A DNA stretch of 64,000 nt from Valencia hispanica. Taxonomy: Eukaryota > Chordata > Actinopteri > Cyprinodontiformes > Valenciidae. Below, piece by piece: positions 18,741 through 30,549 of the stretch. The translations under genes were made by a program, and so were the position numbers. A model generated the notes under the pieces. It was not told where the DNA came from. It ran no database searches and worked only from the letters and a program-made list of their open reading frames with translations. Position 1 is the stretch's first letter. Each line of letters begins with the position of its first letter. The DNA lies in assembly GCA_963556495.2 (NCBI GenBank), contig OY747716.1, positions 13,483,571 through 13,547,570 of the forward strand, read 5' to 3'.

Positions 18741-20280
18741 ACCCTGCCATTTCTTGTTCCTTTGAGCAGACTGGATCTCCGGGAGGAACCACAGGTTGCT
18801 GAGAGCCCGTGCACGGCCTGGTTCGGAACCAGTATCAAAGTCCTACACCTCACCATTAGGTAAAAAAGGAGGCCGGCAGATCCACGGGGTTCCTTCCCGG
18901 AGCAACAGTTTGACACAGGGACAAAAAAGCCAGTGAGTACAAAATTTGATGCATGAAGGAATTAAAAAATAAGATTAAAGATAACTAGGTCCAGGACCTT
19001 TGTAATGCAAGTTTGTGTTTTGCAAATAAAGAATAGGGATCTTTGCATGATGATCCGGGATCTCACAATGAATATCCATGTTAAAGGAGTTGGACTCCAA
19101 AGCGCGCAGAGATCTGGGATCTCAATTAGAAATAGGGCTAAGGATCTAATGATAAATCATATATAAATAATACTAGTAATGAAAAAGCATGATAATAAAT
19201 ACATAATGATATTAATATGTGATAAACCGGTTGTGTGACTGTATGTGTGTGAATGAATGGAGATTTCTTCCTTTTGAAGCAGCTGAAGTAGGCCGAGAGG
19301 AGTCTCATGGTTAGAAGATTGAGTAAATAACACTGTGATAAGATAAATAGATCAGATCAAAGTGAAATAAAAGCTGAATTTACTTCATTAACATGAGAAT
19401 GATAAATATTTAAAAATGAAAAATAAAAACAGTAAAATGTAACTTATCGAAATATGGGGAAAAAATAGCAAAGAAGATTTAAAGGAGATGCAAAATTTAT
19501 GTAAGAGAAAAGACAATACATTTCTTTAAAATAAAGATTATGAATTTGAAGGAAAAGAAGCTGAGACCCCTGCCAAAAGGGGCAGAACGATCCTCTGGTC
19601 TGCGTGCAGTCCTTAGAGTTTTCAAACTCAGGGCTACTGAAAAGATACACTTTAGCTGCGTATAGGTGATGTGCTGGCAACCTCTCACTTTAGGTCATAG
19701 AAGAGCGAGCCGGACGACCACAATTCCCGGCCAGAACAAGATGACTTGACTGCTGATCCGAAAAGTTCCAGAGAAGAAGGACTCAAAATCGATATGATTC
19801 TATAAGTGTGATGCCTGACGTTTTTCCTTATATATATAGTGATCTCTTATTTTTAAAAGATCAAAAGAGGGAGATGATGAGATAAAATTCTGTAAATGTT
19901 GGATGAGGGTTTAATTCTGTTGTGCATGTGGCAACACTTAGAAACAGTGAACAATCAAGAAGAATGTGGTACATCATGTGTTCCTTATGTATAGAAACTG
20001 ACCATTCTATGAACGAAGATCTATGTGGGAGGAGTTCCCTGCAAACTTGTTTCAATAAAGACTTTGAGCTGACGTAGATCTGGGCTCATTTACTAGAACT
20101 GAGTCCAGCGAACGACGTCTCGCTGTTAAAATATATAATTGTTGTTTGTTGTTCTTATTGCTCCTTTTTACAGAAATGAACGAGCACCCGGGAAGGTGAA
20201 ATGAGAGCTCAGAGAGCCCAGGGTCATAAATTAAATGTGTGTCTGTTCCTTTAAGATAGGCTTTAAATTAGAGTAAAAAC
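18741..20280. other. Foreign block replacing the LINE reverse-transcriptase core
   Basis: From about 18741 to 20280 there is no LINE coding sequence. The block is AT-rich with repeated GATCTGGGATCTC-type motifs (19060-19140) and ends with an LTR-like unit. Because the RT core is gone rather than merely split, insertion must have been combined with deletion, or two LINE pieces have been joined. No ORF of interest is visible. Confidence 0.45.
19863..20172 (+). mobile_element. LTR with upstream polypurine tract (3' end of a retroelement)
   Basis: A purine tract AAAAGAGGGAGA (19863-19874) directly precedes TGATGAGATAAAATTC. The 298-bp unit has AATAAA at 20054-20059 and ends TTTTTACA at 20172. 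Purine tract, TG...CA ends and a polyadenylation signal in this order mark a 3' LTR on the plus strand. No matching 5' LTR was found. The block at 19672-19690 resembles a segment just before the envelope remnant (13301-13320), so the two may come from related proviruses. Confidence 0.4.
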
Positions 20281-20899
20281 ACCTTTCCAACAAAACCTAG
20301 GTGTAGTAATGGACTCAGACCTGAACCTCCAGGGTCACATAAAGGCAATAACAAGGTCAGCATTCTATCACCTGAAGAACATCTCTAGGATTAAACGACT
20401 GATGTTGCAACACGACCTAGAAAAACTAATCCATGCGTTTATCTTTAGTCGGATTGATTACTGCAACAGCATCTTCACAGGTCTGCCTAAAAAGTCAATC
20501 AGACAGCTGCAGCTGATCCAGAACGCTGCCGCTCGCGTCCTCACTAGAACCAGGAAAGTAGAGTACATCACCCCAGTTCTAAAGTCCTTACACTGGCTCC
20601 CTGTAGCTCAGAGAATAGACTTCAAAATACTCATACTAGTTTATAAATCATTACATGGCCTAGCACCAAAATATGTTGAAGGCCTGTTGTCATGGTACCA
20701 ACCACCAAGACCACTCAGGTCCTCCAACTCTAGCCTACTAAACATCCCTAGACTCAGAACTAAACATGGAGAAGCAGCTTTCAGTTTCTATGCTCCCCTT
20801 ATCTGGAACAGACTTCCTGACGAGTGTAGAACTGCTGAAACTCTGAACTGCTTTAAATCGAGACTAAAAACCCATCTGTTTAGAATTGCCTTCGAGTAA
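20281..20899 (+). pseudogene. LINE ORF2 C-terminal region
   Basis: An uninterrupted frame of about 200 residues reads NLGVVMDSDLNLQGHIKAIT, a helical linker, IDYCNSIFTGLP, QNAAARVLTRT, LHWLPVAQRIDFKILILVYK, and ends with NRLPDECRTAETLNCFKSRL. This is the conserved domain after the RT in L2/Rex1-type ORF2. The intact frame here contrasts with the broken 5' part. It was probably translated in the parent element but cannot work alone. Confidence 0.65.
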
Positions 20900-21117
20900 A
20901 TGCTTGATGTCATATGTATGAAATGTGTTCATGCTCTCTTGCTTCTTTTTTATCTTTCTCTGGCTTTATCATGTGTAATGTGTGTTTCTTTTACTTTTCA
21001 TTTCTATTGGGTTTTTTTGTTTTTTAAATCACCAAATCATGTAAAGCACCTTGATTTGCCCTGCTGTTGAAAGTGTGCTGTACAAATAAAATTGCCTTGC
21101 CTTGCCTTGCCTTAATG

Positions 21118-21889
21118 ACTGCTTTTCCTTCATATGGAGTTGCATATCTGAGACATAGAATGAATGATGTATATTGGAATACTGTAATGTTGTTGAAAAT
21201 TGGACACCGATTTTGATCATTCTGTTATTGTTTTGTTTGTTTTCTATGTGTGTCTTACTGTGTATTAGGAAACTGATGGGCTCAATGGTAGAGAATGTGA
21301 TGATGAGTTATGAATACCAGGCTCTGTTACTAAACTACAACAATGATCACGTAGGACTGCTCGAGGATGTAAAGAACCTATCTGTGTTGTACTGTATCTG
21401 TACTGTTTCTTATTATTCTTCCCAAAAATGAATTGGCTATTTGGAGGCTTTATTAAATTCAAAAACTCAGGAAATTTTGCGGATGCATGAGTCGTGTGTG
21501 AAATGTACTTTCTTTAAGGGTTTCGCAAAAGTCGCAAAAGAAATGGCTGAACAGCACTCCCCGGAATGCTTCAAATCACCCTCCCCATTGACCTTTGTTT
21601 AACGCAGAGCTATGACATTTGGCACACTCTTACATCTTCCCAAGACCTACCAAAAACCTTAGAACGTCATGGTATAGTCCCAATCGCACAGGAAGTCGGC
21701 CATCTTGCTTTGAAAGTGTAATTTGGACTGATTTGTAGCCCTTTTTTTAGCCTCAATTTTGCCTCTGCATTTATCAAACCCCTCCAAGGGATTTTGATCT
21801 ATTGGCTTGAAAATTGGTCAGGATGGCCTTCAGGCTCGGGGGATCTAAAGTTATGGAGGGTTATAGTCAGGGGTATGATGAACTAATTA
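21118..21889. other. No gene seen
   Basis: AT-rich DNA without recognisable coding sequence or clear repeats on either strand. Confidence 0.4.
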
Positions 21890-22380
21890 TACCAAACAGG
21901 TGCTAACGATCATCACTGTCACACGTAAGTTGAAAAACTCATTAACTGAAACAAATAGCTATGTAGGTGACTTAAAACTGGGTGAGGAACAGCCAAACTC
22001 TGCTACCAAGGTGAGGTTGTGGAAGATAGTTTCATGTCATGGCAAGATTAAACACAGCAACAAGACAAAAGGTAGTTATACTCCATCAGCAAGGTCTCTC
22101 CCAGACAAAGATTTCAAAGCAGACTGGAGCTTCAAGATGTGCTGTTCAAGCTCTTTTAAAGAAGCACAAAGAAATGGGCAATGTTGAGGTCAGCCAAGTA
22201 CTGGAAGTGATGGTATGGCCCCCACAGAGCCCTGTTCTCAACATCATCAAGTGTGTATGGGATTATATGAGGAGACAGAAGGATGTGAGGAAGCCTACAG
22301 CCACAGAAGATCTGTGGTTAGTTCTCCAAGATGTTTGGAACAGCCTACCAGCCAAGTTCCTTCAAAAACTTTGTGCAAGT
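21890..22380 (+). mobile_element. Tc1-like transposon remnant with internal deletion
   Basis: The ATG at 22039 opens MARLNTATRQKVVILHQQGL and TKISKQTGASRCAVQALLKK, the helix-turn-helix start of a Tc1 transposase. After GNVE the frame jumps directly to the C-terminal part (PPQSPVLNIIKCVWDYMR, SLPAKFLQKL). The two catalytic Asp regions are deleted. The LINE 3' part follows at about 22380. Confidence 0.6.
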
Positions 22381-22518
22381 GCTAAAATTAGAAACATCCT
22401 GTCCAGGAGTGAAGCTGAGAAACTAGTCCATGCATTTGTTGCCTCAAGGCTGGAATACTGTAATGCTTTACTATCAGGAAGTCCACAAAATGTAACTAAA
22501 TGCTTTCAGTTTATCTAA
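22039..22518 (+). pseudogene. Chimeric open frame: Tc1 transposase ends joined to LINE ORF2
   Basis: This 159-codon open frame has three parts. Residues 1-51 are the Tc1 DNA-binding N-terminus, about 52-113 the Tc1 C-terminus (without the DD part of the DDE triad), and about 114-159 the LINE ORF2 C-terminal domain (KIRNILSRSEAEKLVHAFVA, LEYCNALLSGSP). It stays in frame across both joins by chance or selection. No promoter or splice evidence was seen. I treat it as a relic that happens to be open. Confidence 0.5.
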
Positions 22519-23580
22519 AATGCGGTAGCAAGTGTTCTGATGAATATTAAAAAGAGATCACATTTCTCCTGTTTTAGCTTCCCTTCATTGGCTCCCTGTT
22601 AAATCCAGAATATAATTTATGATCCTCCTGCTTACATATAAAGCCCTTAATAATCAAGCGCCATCATACATCAGAGATCTGATTGTTCCATATGTTCCTA
22701 ACAGAGCCCTTCGCTCTCAGACTGCAGGTTTACTTGTAGTTCCTAGTATTTCTAAAAGTAGAATGGGAGGCAGATCTTTTAGTTATCAGGCTCCTCTCCT
22801 GTGGAACCAGCTCCCAGCTTTAGTCCATGAGGCAGACACTCGGTCTACTTTTAAAAGCAGGCTTAAAACTTTCCTTTTTGATAAAGCTTACAGTTAGAGT
22901 GGCTTAGGTCATCCTGAGCTATCTCTGTAGTAATGCTGCTATTGGCTTAGACTGCTGGAGGACAGACTGACCACTTCACTCTGCTACTTTTCTCTTCTAC
23001 TACTCTCCAGTAGCATCATTTGTTGTTATTTCGACTTTTAACTTTTTTTTCTCCGTGTTTTTCTCTCCATAGAAGCTACACCTGGTCTGGTATCCTGCTT
23101 AGCTGCAATGACCTGTTGGACGGGGGGAATCCCAGTAACTGAGCATCCTCCGAGTCCTGTTATCAACTTTTTACTTCTTTAATATAAAAGGTAGTCTTAC
23201 ATCAATCATTTTTGTTCTTTCTGTGTTTCTGCTCTGTCTTCTCGAACCCCCAGACGGTCGTGGCAGATGGCCGGTCGTACTAAGCCAGGTTCTGGTTCTG
23301 CTGGAGGTTTCTTCCTGTTAAACGGGAGTTTTTTCTCTCCACTGTAGCTACATGCTTGCTCAGTATGAGGGATTGCTGTGGTTGGAGTCTTCATCAACGG
23401 GGCTCAACTGCCAGTCAATGACTCGATGCAATCTGCTGGGATTCCTTAAAGAGGAAACTAACTAAAACTTTAAGCTAATTGGAATGTTTGTATGATGGTA
23501 TTGAAATGACTTTTCTTATGGAGTGCCTTGAGATGACATCTGTTGTGAATCAGAGCTATATAAATAAATTGAATTGAATT
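22381..23580 (+). mobile_element. 5'-truncated Rex1/L2-type LINE with long 3' UTR
   Basis: The coding remnant runs from 22381 to 22897 with a stop at 22516 and frame changes. It ends PLLWNQLPALVHEADTRSTF, KSRLKTFLFDKAYS. A 3' UTR of about 680 bp follows, ending ATAAATAAATTGAATTGAATTG (tandem TTGAA tail) at about 23580. This family differs from the one at 15.7-21.1 kb. Three other minus-strand 3' UTR copies lie at 30065-30286 plus 36940-37075, 44573-45005 and 61085-61300. Confidence 0.6.
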
Positions 23581-24889
23581 GGTGGAGTACTGTAAGGGAG
23601 TACTCGTGGAGATAAGAGAAAATATGGTTGCATTGTTCCAACAACTTCATCTGTATTCCACAGCCTTGGTCTTTTCACCCTGTGTAAAGGCTGAAAGGAT
23701 GATTCAGTGATGATGCACTGTGTCTGACCCTGCAGGTTGCCTCAAGTCCACATCCATGGACTCTCACTGAACTAGGCGATTGCTGATAATGTTAATAGAT
23801 GAGGTGCTGCAAATGCATTGAGCGCTGTGTTTGTATTCAGCCGGTTGGAAGGAGGTAGACACGCTGCAGACTGAAAGCAGACAAAATTGGGTTGGGCTTG
23901 GTGCAAAATGCAGCATCCAGATATAGTCGCAGTGCTCCCTGCTGTGCTCCCCCATCTGCATCGCCCTGTTTACACAAACAGAAACTACTAGGTGCTAGCA
24001 GGCAGACAGCACGATGTTAAAGTCTGACTCAGATGACAGCCTCTCCTGCTCCGTCCCACAGCCTGCAGGGTTACAGACCAAACAATGAGGCAGGAATGGG
24101 TTAGGTTGCAAACTTAACCTTTATCTTAATCTTCAATGCTCCAGTGCTGTGGTCCATCGTTTTAAGGGACACAACAGCACAAATAGGTTAAATTCCACTA
24201 AGAAACAAATTTTGAACCCAACAAATGCTTATAGTTCTCTTGTCTCAGCTTTCTTCAATTATTTTTTTTACCTCTCAGGGTTACTTTGAAGCTCTGTAAG
24301 AACACATCATGTCATATTTCCCTTACTCCGGAGAGATAAGTGCTCACTTGTTCATTTCCATTGTTTGCTGGTTTTTGTCTCCCTCCTTAGAGGAAGACAA
24401 ATGGGAACGGTAGATTTTAAGAGGAGTGGGCCTAGTGCTGCATTATGGGAAGTACTTCTCATGCTGCCAGTTCTCAATCTCCTACTGATGCTACAGGCGG
24501 GTTGAATTGCTGCTTGGATGGTCAGGATGGGGCGTTGTGGAACATTTGGGAGTATAGTGCAGATAGGCCATCAGTGTGATAAGTCAATAGAGAGGTTTAG
24601 TGAAAGCTAAAAGTGGTACAAAAAGGACTTGTCTCCTACACATATTTCTTCTGTTTTGCTTTTTATCACACTTAAATGTGTCAGATTATAAAACTAATTT
24701 CAGTAGATAACTTGAGTAAATAAAGAAAGCAGGTCACAAATGAAGATTTCATTCATGATGAGAGGAAAAAAACTATCCAAACTAATCTGGGCTGATGTGA
24801 AAAAGCTATTGTTTTTGTGTTAAATTTGGAATTAAAGTTTACTAACCGCATGCTTTTGCTTAATTATACTTCACCTGCCAGTCCAAGGC
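23581..24889. other. No gene seen
   Basis: Moderately AT-rich, unique-looking DNA. No coding similarity or clear repeat structure on either strand. Confidence 0.4.
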
Positions 24890-25980
24890 CTGATTACTAC
24901 TTGACCTTTAAAATCAAGAAGTCATATGAACAGCACAGCACGAAGTAGGCGGAACGATCCTGTCCCGATCGAAAGAAATTCAAGGAGAAATGACACACAA
25001 GGTCATGTTAGCCTGGAAAGAGTTTAAGGCTTTGGGATTCCAGTGAACCAAAGTGAGAGCCATAATCTACAAGTGGAGGATGCAGGTGAACCTTCCCAGG
25101 AGTTGCCTAGTCACGACAGTACCCTGAAAAAATAAAGCACTCTAGAATCAATACAGTACACTTCTCAATATTACAAGCAAATGTCTAAACCATCCCAACC
25201 AAGAAGCACACAAAAAACTGCCATACAGTTAGCAAAAAACATCTTCACAATTCTCAAGAATTTACAGAAAATGTTCTGAGAACCGATGAGACAAAAGTTG
25301 GCACTTTGTGGAAGGTGTACATACTGTTACATCTGGTGTAGAACCAACACAGTTTCTTAGAAAAAGAACTCCAAACATGGTGGTGATGGTGGAAGTAGGG
25401 TGTTGGTCTGGTTCTGTTTTGCTGCTTCAGGACCTGGATGGTTGGTCATAATTGAAGTAGCCATTAATTATTGTATCTAACCAGAATTTTCTAAAGGTGA
25501 GTGACGTCAGTAATGACCTTAAATTCAAGCCCGGTTATGCAACAGAACTATGCTCTGGCAGTCCACGTCTGAATAGCTGAAAGAAAACAATAAAATGTAG
25601 AGTTGGATTGGCCTAGTCAAAGTCTTAATAAAGCTGATTGAACTGCTTTGGCGTAACTTTGAATATTCCTGAAAACACTCCAAAGTGGCTTAATTTAAAG
25701 CTTTCTACAAACAAGAGTGAGCCAGAATTAACAATTGCAAAACTTTGATGGAAGATGTCCAACAGCCACTTATGATTACCCCAGTTTGCTACCCCATTTT
25801 GATTTGGAAAGCTGTTTTCACTGGAGAAATGAAACAATTATTTGAAAGCTGCATTTTGTATTTAGGAAATTGGTATATCTACCTGCTGTTAAAGTTTTTT
25901 CATTTCAAATATTTAAGAGTGACAGTTAAGCAAAAACAAAAGAAATCTGTAAGATAGCAAATACTTCTTCTCAGCTCTGT
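24890..25980 (+). mobile_element. Highly decayed Tc1-like transposon
   Basis: Fragments in Tc1 order are visible on the plus strand: GTGAACCTTCCCAGGAGT (25087-25104), a DET-like region at about 25285-25310, and GGTGTTGGTCTGGTTCTGTT (25399-25418, the WGCF region). A terminal-repeat-like end AAGAAATCTGTAAGATAGCAAATACT lies near 25941-25966. This end matches the one at 51816-51846. There is no open transposase frame. Confidence 0.45.
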
Positions 25981-26049
25981 AAGTGCTCAGGCTGGGGAAA
26001 GTACGGAAACATGTCGAGAAAGGAGAGCACCTGCTGAGGAATCTCAGCC

Positions 26050-26125
26050 ATTCCTGCTCATCTTGTGTTTCTGTAAGTGTGTGTGCGTGTGCACGTGGGT
26101 GTGCACGTGTGTGTGTGTGTGTGCA
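26050..26125 (+). repeat. TG/CACG-rich microsatellite
   Basis: GTGTGTGCGTGTGCACGTGG-type sequence, with a pure TG run at about 26107-26122. Confidence 0.7.
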
Positions 26126-27207
26126 CACTCTCCATCAAGCTCTGTCGCTCATTCATCTTTCATGCCTGTTGGCCCCTACGGAGCAAATCATATCCCTAAT
26201 GCCTCCTCAGGGAAGGATGGATGTCATTATGTGTGTTTGTGTTTTTGTGTAGTTTCTCTGAGCGATAATGGAGACTGTAAGGAATGCACTAGAGAATAAA
26301 TCCTAACTTTTGGATATCTGAACCATCTGTGAAAACACCTCAGATAATCTCATGATTGCTGGTTTTGGTTCAACAAATATGCCATCATCACCCTTCAGCC
26401 ATTTTGAAATTATGCACTGGTTTTGATAGGCAATACACAAACATTTTGTTGGCTTTTGATTTTTGGTTTAATGTCAGTGTTCAATTTTTGCCCCTTATTA
26501 AAGGAATCGTGGCTTTATTACTGATCGGTAAATAAGGGGAAAACGGTCCAGTACAGTAGATGGAATACAAAGGTTTGATCTAAAGGGGTTCTACATTTGA
26601 TTGAGGTGAAGGTGTTTTGTTGTGGTGGTTAGCAGCTTGTTAGTATGTTCAGTGAAAGTTGTTGAGAGATGTCATAAGTCAGTTAACCCAATGTGCTCAT
26701 CATCAACCCCCTGATGAGTCCAAAGTAAGAAATGATGTGTGATGACCTATCCATTGGCTGAATGGTTCTGGTGTGGTTTTGGTTTAAATATTCTAGTCAG
26801 CTGGTTTGTTATCACCATTACAGGGCTGTTACTACCTTGATTGGTAGCTCAGAGACTGGATGGTTGATTTCAACCCACCTTGCCACCTTGGTCCTTTTCA
26901 AGGTCTCATTTACTGAGAAACCGTGTAATACTTGTTCTTTTTTAAGTATCACACATCGGTCACTGAGCTGCATATGCATGCTGCACGTGAAATTTTTCTT
27001 CAACCCCCATTAGTCTCAGAAAGGAAATATGCGCGAAAATTAGTGAGTCGGAAAAAGTCAGTCCGTTCTACGTTGCAGAGAAAATTAGCATTCATGGCCT
27101 TGCCCACCTTGGTTTGCGATCGCCCACAGGAAGGCTGTATTGATTTTGCAACCAGGAGAGAGCAGAATGGGTCGCTAGCAGAAGCTAACTATTAGCAACT
27201 CTACAAC
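26126..27207. other. No gene seen
   Basis: No recognisable coding sequence. The last 150 bp (27020-27190) become less AT-rich and precede the THAP-like exon, so they may be its promoter region. Confidence 0.35.
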
Positions 27208-27346
27208 ATGGCAGAACACATTTAGGCTTGTGTTAGTTGTGGAGATAACACATTAACATTGCATTTTTATTACCCAAGAAAAACGAGCTGAGGAAGAAAT
27301 GGTTGGAATTTGTCATTGGAACACCACCAGCGAAGTATAATGTAAT
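27208..27346 (+). pseudogene. THAP-domain first-exon relic
   Basis: From the ATG at 27208 the frame reads MAEHI, a TAG stop, then ACVSCGDNT, LHFYYPRKNELRKKWLEF and GTPPAKYN. The CxxC pair, the HF/YP segment and the WLEF helix match the first two-thirds of the C2CH THAP zinc-finger module. The later Cys and His residues are not present before the similarity stops. The early in-frame TAG makes it non-functional. THAP domains start P-element and other DNA-transposon transposases as well as host proteins, so the origin is open. Confidence 0.45.
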
Positions 27347-27927
27347 TTAGTTATTCCTAGATTTTAGGCAGCATAAGAGTCACATTGCTGTTAGCCAGTT
27401 TTTTCAATATCATGAATATCAATGAGTAAGATCGTGCCGTTTTCCGCCCACCCACACCTCCTACAAACTTTAACCCCCTGAAACAGGAGCGTGAGAGCAT
27501 TTTTCGACCGCAACCGCAAAACGACTAACAGGCCATTTATTCATACTAGAGACCAGAGCAAATTTATTTATTTTTTTAAATGTGTGAATGAGACCTTTCA
27601 GAAAACATACAGAGATGGAAAAAAGGCTGTTGCATTTTGTGAAAAAGCTCCTGTTTCATATAGCATTCATTCAAGTAATTGTTTCTACAAAATTAAAGAG
27701 ATTTGTGGGGCGAGTGGTGGGCAATACATCGGACAGTTAGCCAGACAGTCACAGAGTCAACAATTAAAACATACTCACTTACACTTAAGAGCAAATTAGT
27801 GCTGCCAATCAACTTTAATCTCATGTTTCTTGATTGCATGTGGAAACCAGAGTACCCAGTAAAAAGCCATAAATGTATAGCACAGCAATAATAGAGTGTC
27901 TCAACACACACAACTCAACACAGTCAG

Positions 27928-29368
27928 TGTTGTGATTCCATTTCTCATAAGATGAACTGAACAGACTTTTGGATGTCTGGGAGCTATTTCAAAGATGGAC
28001 TGAGCAGACCACATTTCCCAGCAATCCTAGCAGTGACCCCCAACACACTCCTATTGGTCCATGAACACCCACTGTGACATCGGAGATGACATCATGGCCA
28101 AAGGGGGTTATAAGAGTAGTCGCGCCCATTTTGAATTGTTCTCCAGCCAGAAGTTCTTGGATGAACTACTGCTGAACAGAGGACATCTCACTGGTGTAGA
28201 TTCTCTTTTGTTCTGACCCGCTGGACCGGGGAAGAACTCGCTTTGAAGTGCTCATACGGTTTGTGTATCTCGTTTGAGTTATATCAGAACTGTTCCCAGA
28301 CACTTCGTTAGACGTCGACCTACAGGCCCAGCCTGCATTTGGGCCTACACGGTCCTTAAATCCTGTACAGGTTTTTTTTATAACACTTCCTTTTCTTGCT
28401 CAACTACGGAAACAATTCGCTCTCCTCCTAGTGGACTGGACCTCCTTCAAAGCAAAGTAAGACTGAGCCGGTTCAGTTATACTAATATTGTGTCTGGGCA
28501 GAGATAAATAGAGAAAGTGGAGTTTTAGCGAGTTAGATCTCGTTCATTGTTGGGTTAAAGTGTTTTTAAGCGCTGTACCTGTTTGCTCATTTTTGCGTTG
28601 CCGCACGCATAAGTTGGTGCTGAAATTTGTCCTGAGCAGATAACGCCTTTTTTTCTTTTTCCTCCCTCTCCTTTCCTCTCTCTCTCTCTCTCTCTTGCTC
28701 CCTGATCACCGTCGGCAGAGTCAGGCTCGATCCGGCCTGCGTTAGCTGGTCTTAGGTGAAAAGTTTAACTCCATTCTCTTTGAGACCTTCCACATGGACG
28801 CTAGTTTATGGCCCTTTGTCGCCTTACACTACATGTGCCCCCCTTCATCTTGGCACAGAACTGAGATTTATGACTTTGTCCCACAGGCTATCTGTGACTT
28901 GGGCTCCCTGGAGTGAGGGCCACCCCCTCCTTTTCTGAACCTCAGCTGTCTCACTGATTTCATTTCATGTTAATTGTGTTTAATGTTCACCAATTATTGT
29001 TGTCTAAGATCTGTAGTAATTTTTGCATGCTTTAGAATAGATGGGATTTTCTATTTTCTAAATAAAGTCCCCTTAACTTAAAGAGAAGTTGTCTGGGATT
29101 ACTTGGAGTGATGCGTACAATTAATGTCCACAGCGTAAGAACTTATTCCTTCATTTGTTTAATTATCTCAGCCTTATCAGGCTGGTAATCATAAACATAA
29201 ACTGAGACTGAACAATTTGGCTATATATATAAATGTTCCTGGAATCCACCAGGATGGTGCCCCTAAACTTGGTAATTTTTACATCAGATTATTTATCTTT
29301 TTAATAATTGCCCTAATCAATTATTCATAATTATTCATAGCCAAATCCTACCTATCTGCGGCACAACA
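27928..29368 (+). mobile_element. Solo LTR (type B), 1.44 kb
   Basis: It starts TGTTGTG and ends CACAACA. A direct repeat GTCAG flanks it (27923-27927 and 29369-29373). The TATA box TATAAG is at 28109, with an ATTGGTC CCAAT-type box at about 28053. The last 240 bp (from AAGAACTTATTCC) are clearly the same as the ends of LTR A (15430-15655) and LTR C. Its promoter half and middle are different and instead resemble the fragment at 3540-4060. No internal genes remain. Confidence 0.65.
28676..28695 (+). repeat. TC microsatellite inside LTR B
   Basis: Ten TC dinucleotides within a longer pyrimidine tract. Confidence 0.7.
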
Positions 29369-29373
29369 GTCAG

Positions 29374-30064
29374 CATTGAAACCATTGAACTTTTCCACCT
29401 TTTTAACTAAGGTGGAAGTTTTAACTGCGGCATAGAAATGAGCATGATGTGATGTGTATGTTTGTTAAATACACACTCTGGAGATATAAAAGTGTCCTTG
29501 AGATCCTTAAGAGCAGTGACGGTCTCACCACATTGAAACAACGTCCTTATTTGCCACATATGACGGTTTGACTGAAGATGCATTTTCTTTCCAGTCAGTG
29601 AAAAATTTCCATATAAAAGGGAATTTTCTTAGAGGCTGTAATAAAAATTTATACTCACAGAAAAGAATCTATTTGGGCCAATGTACTCTTCAAGGACCTA
29701 AAATGATGTGAAGTTATTTTACTGCATCACATTCGTGTGTCTTAAAAAACAGTATTTAGTGATAGAGTCACAATATTGTGTCACACCCTATTGTTTCAAT
29801 GGTACTGAAAGAAACTTTTTTACACATTTGACCACTTGCTAATTCAGGCTACTACTGATATTTTTGGACATGTAAAAAGAAACACCATGAAAGCAACACA
29901 ACTGTAAATAAAATATAAAATCAAACATTACTACTTCAACATTACTTAATCTCATTAAATAGGGAAAAGTGTTACCAATGTTGGAGTTTCCAACTGATGG
30001 TACCTGATTTACTTTCAGAATAATTTTGCTAGTAAATATCACTAAGACCACTTAGGACACTATT
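29374..30064. other. No gene seen
   Basis: AT-rich DNA between LTR B and the LINE fragment. No coding or repeat structure recognised. Confidence 0.4.
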
Positions 30065-30286
30065 ATTCAATTCAGTTTATTTATATAGCGGCGATTCACA
30101 ACAGATGACATCTCAAGGCACTTAACAAGAAGTCATTTCAATACATTTATACAAACATTCCAATCAGTTAAAAAGTTTGATGCAGACTTTCCAACCACAG
30201 CAATCCTTCAGCAATCCCTCATGAGCAAGCATGAAGTGACGGTGGAAAGGAAAAACTCCCCTTTAACAGGAAGAAACCTCCAACAG
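30065..30286 (-). mobile_element. LINE 3' UTR fragment, first half (split by LTR C)
   Basis: On the minus strand this is the 3' end of the LINE family at 22381-23580. It includes the TTGAA-type tail at its left edge, CATCTGTTGTGAATC, and the GGTTTCTTCCTGTTAAA block. It stops at ...CCAACAG, where LTR C begins, and resumes at 36940. Confidence 0.65.
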
Positions 30287-30434
30287 GTTGTGCCACAGAT
30301 AGAAAGGTTTTGGCTATGAATAATTATGAATAATTGCTTAGGGCAATTATTAATAAGATTAATTATTTTATGTAAAAATTACCAAATTTAGGGGCACCAC
30401 CTGGATTCCAGGAATACAATAGCCAAATTGTTCA

Positions 30435-30517
30435 GTCTCAGTTTAAGTTTGTGATTACCTGCCTGATAAGGCTGAGGTAATTAAACAATATATGAAGGAA
30501 TAAGTTCTTGGTGTTCC
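30435..30517. repeat. 83-bp target-site duplication, left copy
   Basis: These 83 bp are identical to 33842-33924 and are part of LTR C. Together the two copies bracket the RTE-type LINE. Confidence 0.8.
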
Positions 30518-30549
30518 ATCCATCCATCCATCCATCCATTTTCTTCCGC

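Larger units (their letters stand above)
15746..21117 (+). mobile_element. CR1/L2/Rex1-type LINE, almost full length but disrupted
   Basis: Order on the plus strand: pyrimidine-rich 5' UTR (15746-15897), esterase-type ORF1, endonuclease N-terminus, reverse-transcriptase N-terminus, a foreign block (18741-20280), the conserved C-terminal region, then a 3' UTR ending ...ACAAATAAAATTGCCTTGCC with tandem TTGCC units at about 21090-21117. Such short repeated 3' tails are typical of this LINE superfamily. The endonuclease C-terminus and the catalytic reverse-transcriptase core are missing. Confidence 0.65.
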
